The notes beneath the pieces are model-generated. The model did not search any database and was not told the DNA's origin. It was given only the letters and a program-made list of their open reading frames with translations. Positions 61,714 to 64,000 of a stretch of DNA of 64,000 bases are shown here, piece after piece. The stretch covers positions 1-64,000 of the forward strand of contig JAUZNZ010000015.1 in NCBI GenBank assembly GCA_030706735.1, written 5' to 3'. This stretch comes from Bacteroidota bacterium (GTDB lineage: Bacteria; Bacteroidota; Bacteroidia; Chitinophagales; Chitinophagaceae). Numbering within the stretch: position 1 is the stretch's first letter; each line of letters begins with the position of its first letter. The position numbers and the translations under genes are program-made.

Positions 61714-62508
61714 ATGCAAACCAGGCAAGCCCTCATCGATTATACCCTTCATCTGGCCGACAACGCCCTGATCCTGGGACACCGCAACAGCGAATGGACG
61801 GGACATGGCCCCATCCTCGAACAGGATATCGCCCTGTCCAATATCGCCCTGGACCTGATCGGCCAGGCGAGGCTATTCTATCAATATGCTGCCCTCCTGA
61901 TAAACAAAACGCCCGCTGCCGACCCCACGAGCCCGCTTAATCACGGCACAGCGGTCACCGAGGACAGCCTGGCCTACCTTCGCGATGCCTGGGATTTTAA
62001 GAATTGCCTGCTATGTGAACAGACCAACGGCGACTGGGGGAAGACCGTGCTGAGGCAATTCTATTTCAGCGCCTATCAGTTCTATCTTTATGGCGAAATG
62101 CAGAAAGGGAAGGATGCTACCTTGGCCGCCATTGCCGAAAAAGCCTTAAAAGAGGTCACCTACCATCTCCGCTGGAGCAGTGAATGGGTCATCCGCCTGG
62201 GTGACGGCACCGCAGAAAGCCATGCCCGCATGGAAAAAGCGGTTGGCGAATTGTCCAGGCTCACTGCCGAACTGTTCCTGCCTGCTCAGTATGAACGATC
62301 TTTGGCAGAGGCAGGGCTGGCCGTCGATCTCCTTCCCCTGCGATCCCGCTGGGAGCAACGGGTCCGGGAGGTCTTTGAAATGGCGACGCTGTCCGGAGGA
62401 GCCGGAATGCTCACCGGGGGAAAAGAAGGACGCCATACGGAGCACCTGGGCTACCTGCTTGCCGAAATGCAATTTCTTCAACGGGCTTATCCCGGATGTG
62501 AATGGTAG
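61714..62508 (+). CDS. paaC: Phenylacetyl-CoA epoxidase subunit C
   Basis: The 264-residue helical protein has the PaaC pattern: L-A-D-N-A-L-I-L-G-H-R-N-S-E-W, GPILEQDIALSNIALDLIGQAR, F-Y-F-S-A-Y-Q, KEVTYHLRWSSEWVIRLGDGT and R-H-T-E-H-L-G-Y-L-L-A-E-M. It is the non-catalytic partner of PaaA in the oxygenase. Its ATG directly abuts the paaB stop, and its stop overlaps the paaD start. Confidence 0.95.
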   Translation: MQTRQALIDYTLHLADNALILGHRNSEWTGHGPILEQDIALSNIALDLIGQARLFYQYAALLINKTPAADPTSPLNHGTAVTEDSLAYLRDAWDFKNCLLCEQTNGDWGKTVLRQFYFSAYQFYLYGEMQKGKDATLAAIAEKALKEVTYHLRWSSEWVIRLGDGTAESHARMEKAVGELSRLTAELFLPAQYERSLAEAGLAVDLLPLRSRWEQRVREVFEMATLSGGAGMLTGGKEGRHTEHLGYLLAEMQFLQRAYPGCEW

Positions 62509-63023
62509 ATCGTGAAACCAAGGTTATTGTGATGAACGCAACGACAGATAAAATATGGTCCCTCCTCGAAGAGGTGACTGATCCGGAGGTTCCCGTACTC
62601 TCGGTGATCGACCTGGGGATCGTGCGGGATGTCAAGGTGGTGGATAAGGCCGTGGAGGTCGTCATCACGCCTACCTATAGCGGCTGTCCCGCCATGGACG
62701 TGATCGCCATGACCATCCGGATGACGCTCTTGCAGGAGGGATACGGGCCGGTGAAGGTTAGCACCGTGCTGTCGCCCGCATGGACCACGGAATGGATGAC
62801 CGAACGGGGCAAAGAGAAGTTGCGCGCATTCGGCATCGCCCCGCCCACGCCCCTGCAGCAGGTATGCCATACGCAATTATTCCACCGGGATGAGGCGATA
62901 GCCTGTCCCCGCTGCGGTTCGTACCATACCCGGATGATCAGCGAGTTCGGCAGCACCGCCTGCAAGGCGCTCTACCGATGCGAGGACTGCCGGGAACCCT
63001 TCGATTATTTTAAGTGCCATTAA
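62502..63023 (+). CDS. paaD: Phenylacetate pathway Fe-S assembly protein PaaD
   Basis: An N-terminal DUF59/MIP18-like domain (L-L-E-E-V-T-D-P-E-V-P-V-L-S-V-I-D-L-G-I and GCPAMDVI) is joined to a C-terminal four-Cys zinc ribbon (CPRCGS and CEDCREPF). PaaD is needed for epoxidase function, probably for iron-centre assembly. ATG 62502 overlaps the paaC stop; an in-frame ATG at 62532 is an alternative start. Length fits the family (about 165). Confidence 0.93.
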   Translation: MVDRETKVIVMNATTDKIWSLLEEVTDPEVPVLSVIDLGIVRDVKVVDKAVEVVITPTYSGCPAMDVIAMTIRMTLLQEGYGPVKVSTVLSPAWTTEWMTERGKEKLRAFGIAPPTPLQQVCHTQLFHRDEAIACPRCGSYHTRMISEFGSTACKALYRCEDCREPFDYFKCH

Positions 63024-63041
63024 TCCCTTTAACGCGTAGTT

Positions 63042-63818
63042 ATGTCTTCCATCCTCCTGTCCATACAAAACAACGTCGCCTTCATTACGCTCAACCGTCC
63101 CGACAAACTGAATGCATTTAACGGGGAAATGTCCCTGCTCCTCCAGGGCAAGCTGGATGAATGCGCCAGCCTCCATGAGGTGCGTGCCGTCCATCTCAGC
63201 GGCGCCGGCAAAGGCTTCAGCGCCGGGCAGGATCTGGCCGAAGTCGTCGATCCCGCTGGGCCCGGACTGGAGAAGATACTCTCCGAATACTATAATCCGA
63301 TCGTCACGCGCATCCGCAATATGCCGAAGCCGGTGCTGGCAGCGGTCGGCGGAGTGGCAGCAGGCGCCGGCGCCAATATCGCCCTCTGCTGCGACATCGT
63401 CGTGGCCTCGCAGTCGGCCTCGTTCCTGCAGGCCTTCTCGAAGATCGGATTGATCCCCGACAGCGGGGGGACCTGGTTCCTGCCCCGCCTGGTAGGCTGG
63501 CAAAAGGCTTCCGCGCTGGCGATGCTGGGAGAGCGGATCAGTGCGGCCGAAGCCGAACGCATCGGTATGATCTACAAGGTCTATCCCGACGATGAATTGT
63601 CCGGCGCCTCCATGGCCCTGGCCGCAGGCCTCGCCCAAATGCCGACGAAGGCGCTGGGATTGATCAAACACGCCCTCAACGCCTCGTTCACCAATTCCCT
63701 GGAAGCGCAATTGGCGTTGGAAGACACGCTCCAACAGCGGGCCGGTTCCACCAGGGACTATCGTGAAGGAGTGAAGGCCTTTATGGAAAAGAGGCTACCC
63801 ACGTTTACGGGGGAATGA
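63042..63818 (+). CDS. paaG: Ring-epoxide isomerase, PaaG-type enoyl-CoA hydratase
   Basis: A crotonase-fold protein: FITLNRPDKLNAF, GKGFSAGQDLAEV, GVAAGAGANIALCCDIVVAS with the oxyanion-hole glycines, and SKIGLIPDSGGTWFLPRLVG, which is characteristic of PaaG. The Asp in LIPDSGGT is the expected catalytic residue of the isomerase. PaaG turns the ring epoxide into the seven-membered oxepin-CoA. Location right after paaD supports the name. Confidence 0.92.
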   Translation: MSSILLSIQNNVAFITLNRPDKLNAFNGEMSLLLQGKLDECASLHEVRAVHLSGAGKGFSAGQDLAEVVDPAGPGLEKILSEYYNPIVTRIRNMPKPVLAAVGGVAAGAGANIALCCDIVVASQSASFLQAFSKIGLIPDSGGTWFLPRLVGWQKASALAMLGERISAAEAERIGMIYKVYPDDELSGASMALAAGLAQMPTKALGLIKHALNASFTNSLEAQLALEDTLQQRAGSTRDYREGVKAFMEKRLPTFTGE

Positions 63819-63879
63819 TCGCCGGGCCCCGGGCCCAGGCCCCCGGCTCCGATCCCGGTCAATGATAAAAATTTGCCCA

Positions 63880-64000
63880 ATGGATAATAAGGTCACCCGC
63901 ATCATCGATGCCATGACGGAGAAGGATCTCTTCAGCCGGTGGCTGGGGATCGAGAGGCTGGAAGAACGGGAAGGATATTGCCGGCTTCGCATGACCGTCC
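63880..64000 (+). CDS. paaI: PaaI-type thioesterase, 3' end beyond window
   Basis: The first 40 residues, DNKVTRIIDAMTEKDLFSRW and LGIERLEERE with G-Y-C-R-L-R, match the N-terminus of hotdog-fold PaaI thioesterases, which clear dead-end CoA intermediates of the pathway. The gene runs off the window. ATG 63880 is chosen; an in-frame ATG at 63862 would add six residues. It follows paaG by 61 bases. Confidence 0.78.
   Translation, partial: MDNKVTRIIDAMTEKDLFSRWLGIERLEEREGYCRLRMTV

Noticed and set aside
1-64000. CRISPR array, prophage, insertion sequence, rRNA
   Set aside because: No regularly spaced repeats, transposase, phage structural genes or rRNA sequence were seen.

Overview
The window reads as a chromosomal piece of a moderately GC-rich Bacteroidota, most like the Chitinophagaceae. 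Support: a SusC/SusD/SusE-type locus, a type IX secretion (T9SS) sorting tail on an amylase, the TAnnTTTG minus-7 promoter box in front of many genes, a methionine synthase split into two genes, the tiny ribosomal protein bTHX, and a Nudix-type sugar regulator. This placement is inference from gene content; no database was searched.

Region 1 (1-9452) is visibly AT-richer and holds accessory genes: an ArsR/AHSA1-domain pair, a 7TM sensor-like protein, a GC-rich flavin reductase gene out of step with its surroundings, a secreted peroxiredoxin, small NTF2-like proteins, an ORF6N protein and a HEPN/MNT toxin-antitoxin pair whose HEPN toxin is broken. It ends at the 3' end of a tRNA-Arg(CCT) gene, and degenerate copies of that tRNA 3' end lie inside it, which suggests a tRNA-associated genomic island built by repeated insertions.

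Region 2 (9453-38428) is core genome: a sigma-54 regulator/hybrid kinase/receiver trio, a UvrD-type helicase fused to an Fe-S PD-(D/E)XK nuclease, recR, split metH, a LOG-family protein, an exonuclease III gene with one frameshift, a DUF2339/DUF3999/DUF4286 run, HU, bTHX, pdxH, and the rplM-rpsI-rpsB-tsf-pyrH translation operon.

Region 3 (38466-49387) is a starch-type utilisation locus on the minus strand. In order of transcription it runs Nudix-fold regulator, paired palindromic operators, SusC, SusD, SusE-like, SusE/F-like with a duplicated binding module, and a T9SS-secreted GH13 amylase. Outer-membrane binding lipoproteins would capture glucan, the amylase would cut it, and SusC would import the oligosaccharides.

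Region 4 (49522-56251) holds ligA, a NUMOD4/HNH protein, a DUF2461 protein, asd-dapA (lysine branch) and a PfkB kinase. In front of asd there is a consensus promoter, a 21-codon Met/Thr/Lys-containing ORF, and an intrinsic terminator whose 5' arm can pair instead with the 3' end of the short ORF. This looks like a translation-coupled attenuator and is the most interesting finding.

Region 5 (56308-64000) is the phenylacetate degradation cluster: a TetR-family regulator, paaE, then (after two opposite-strand genes, Yip1-like and GH30) paaA-B-C-D, a PaaG-type isomerase and the start of a PaaI thioesterase. The same palindrome stands before the tetR gene and before paaA, so TetR probably controls both itself and the pathway.
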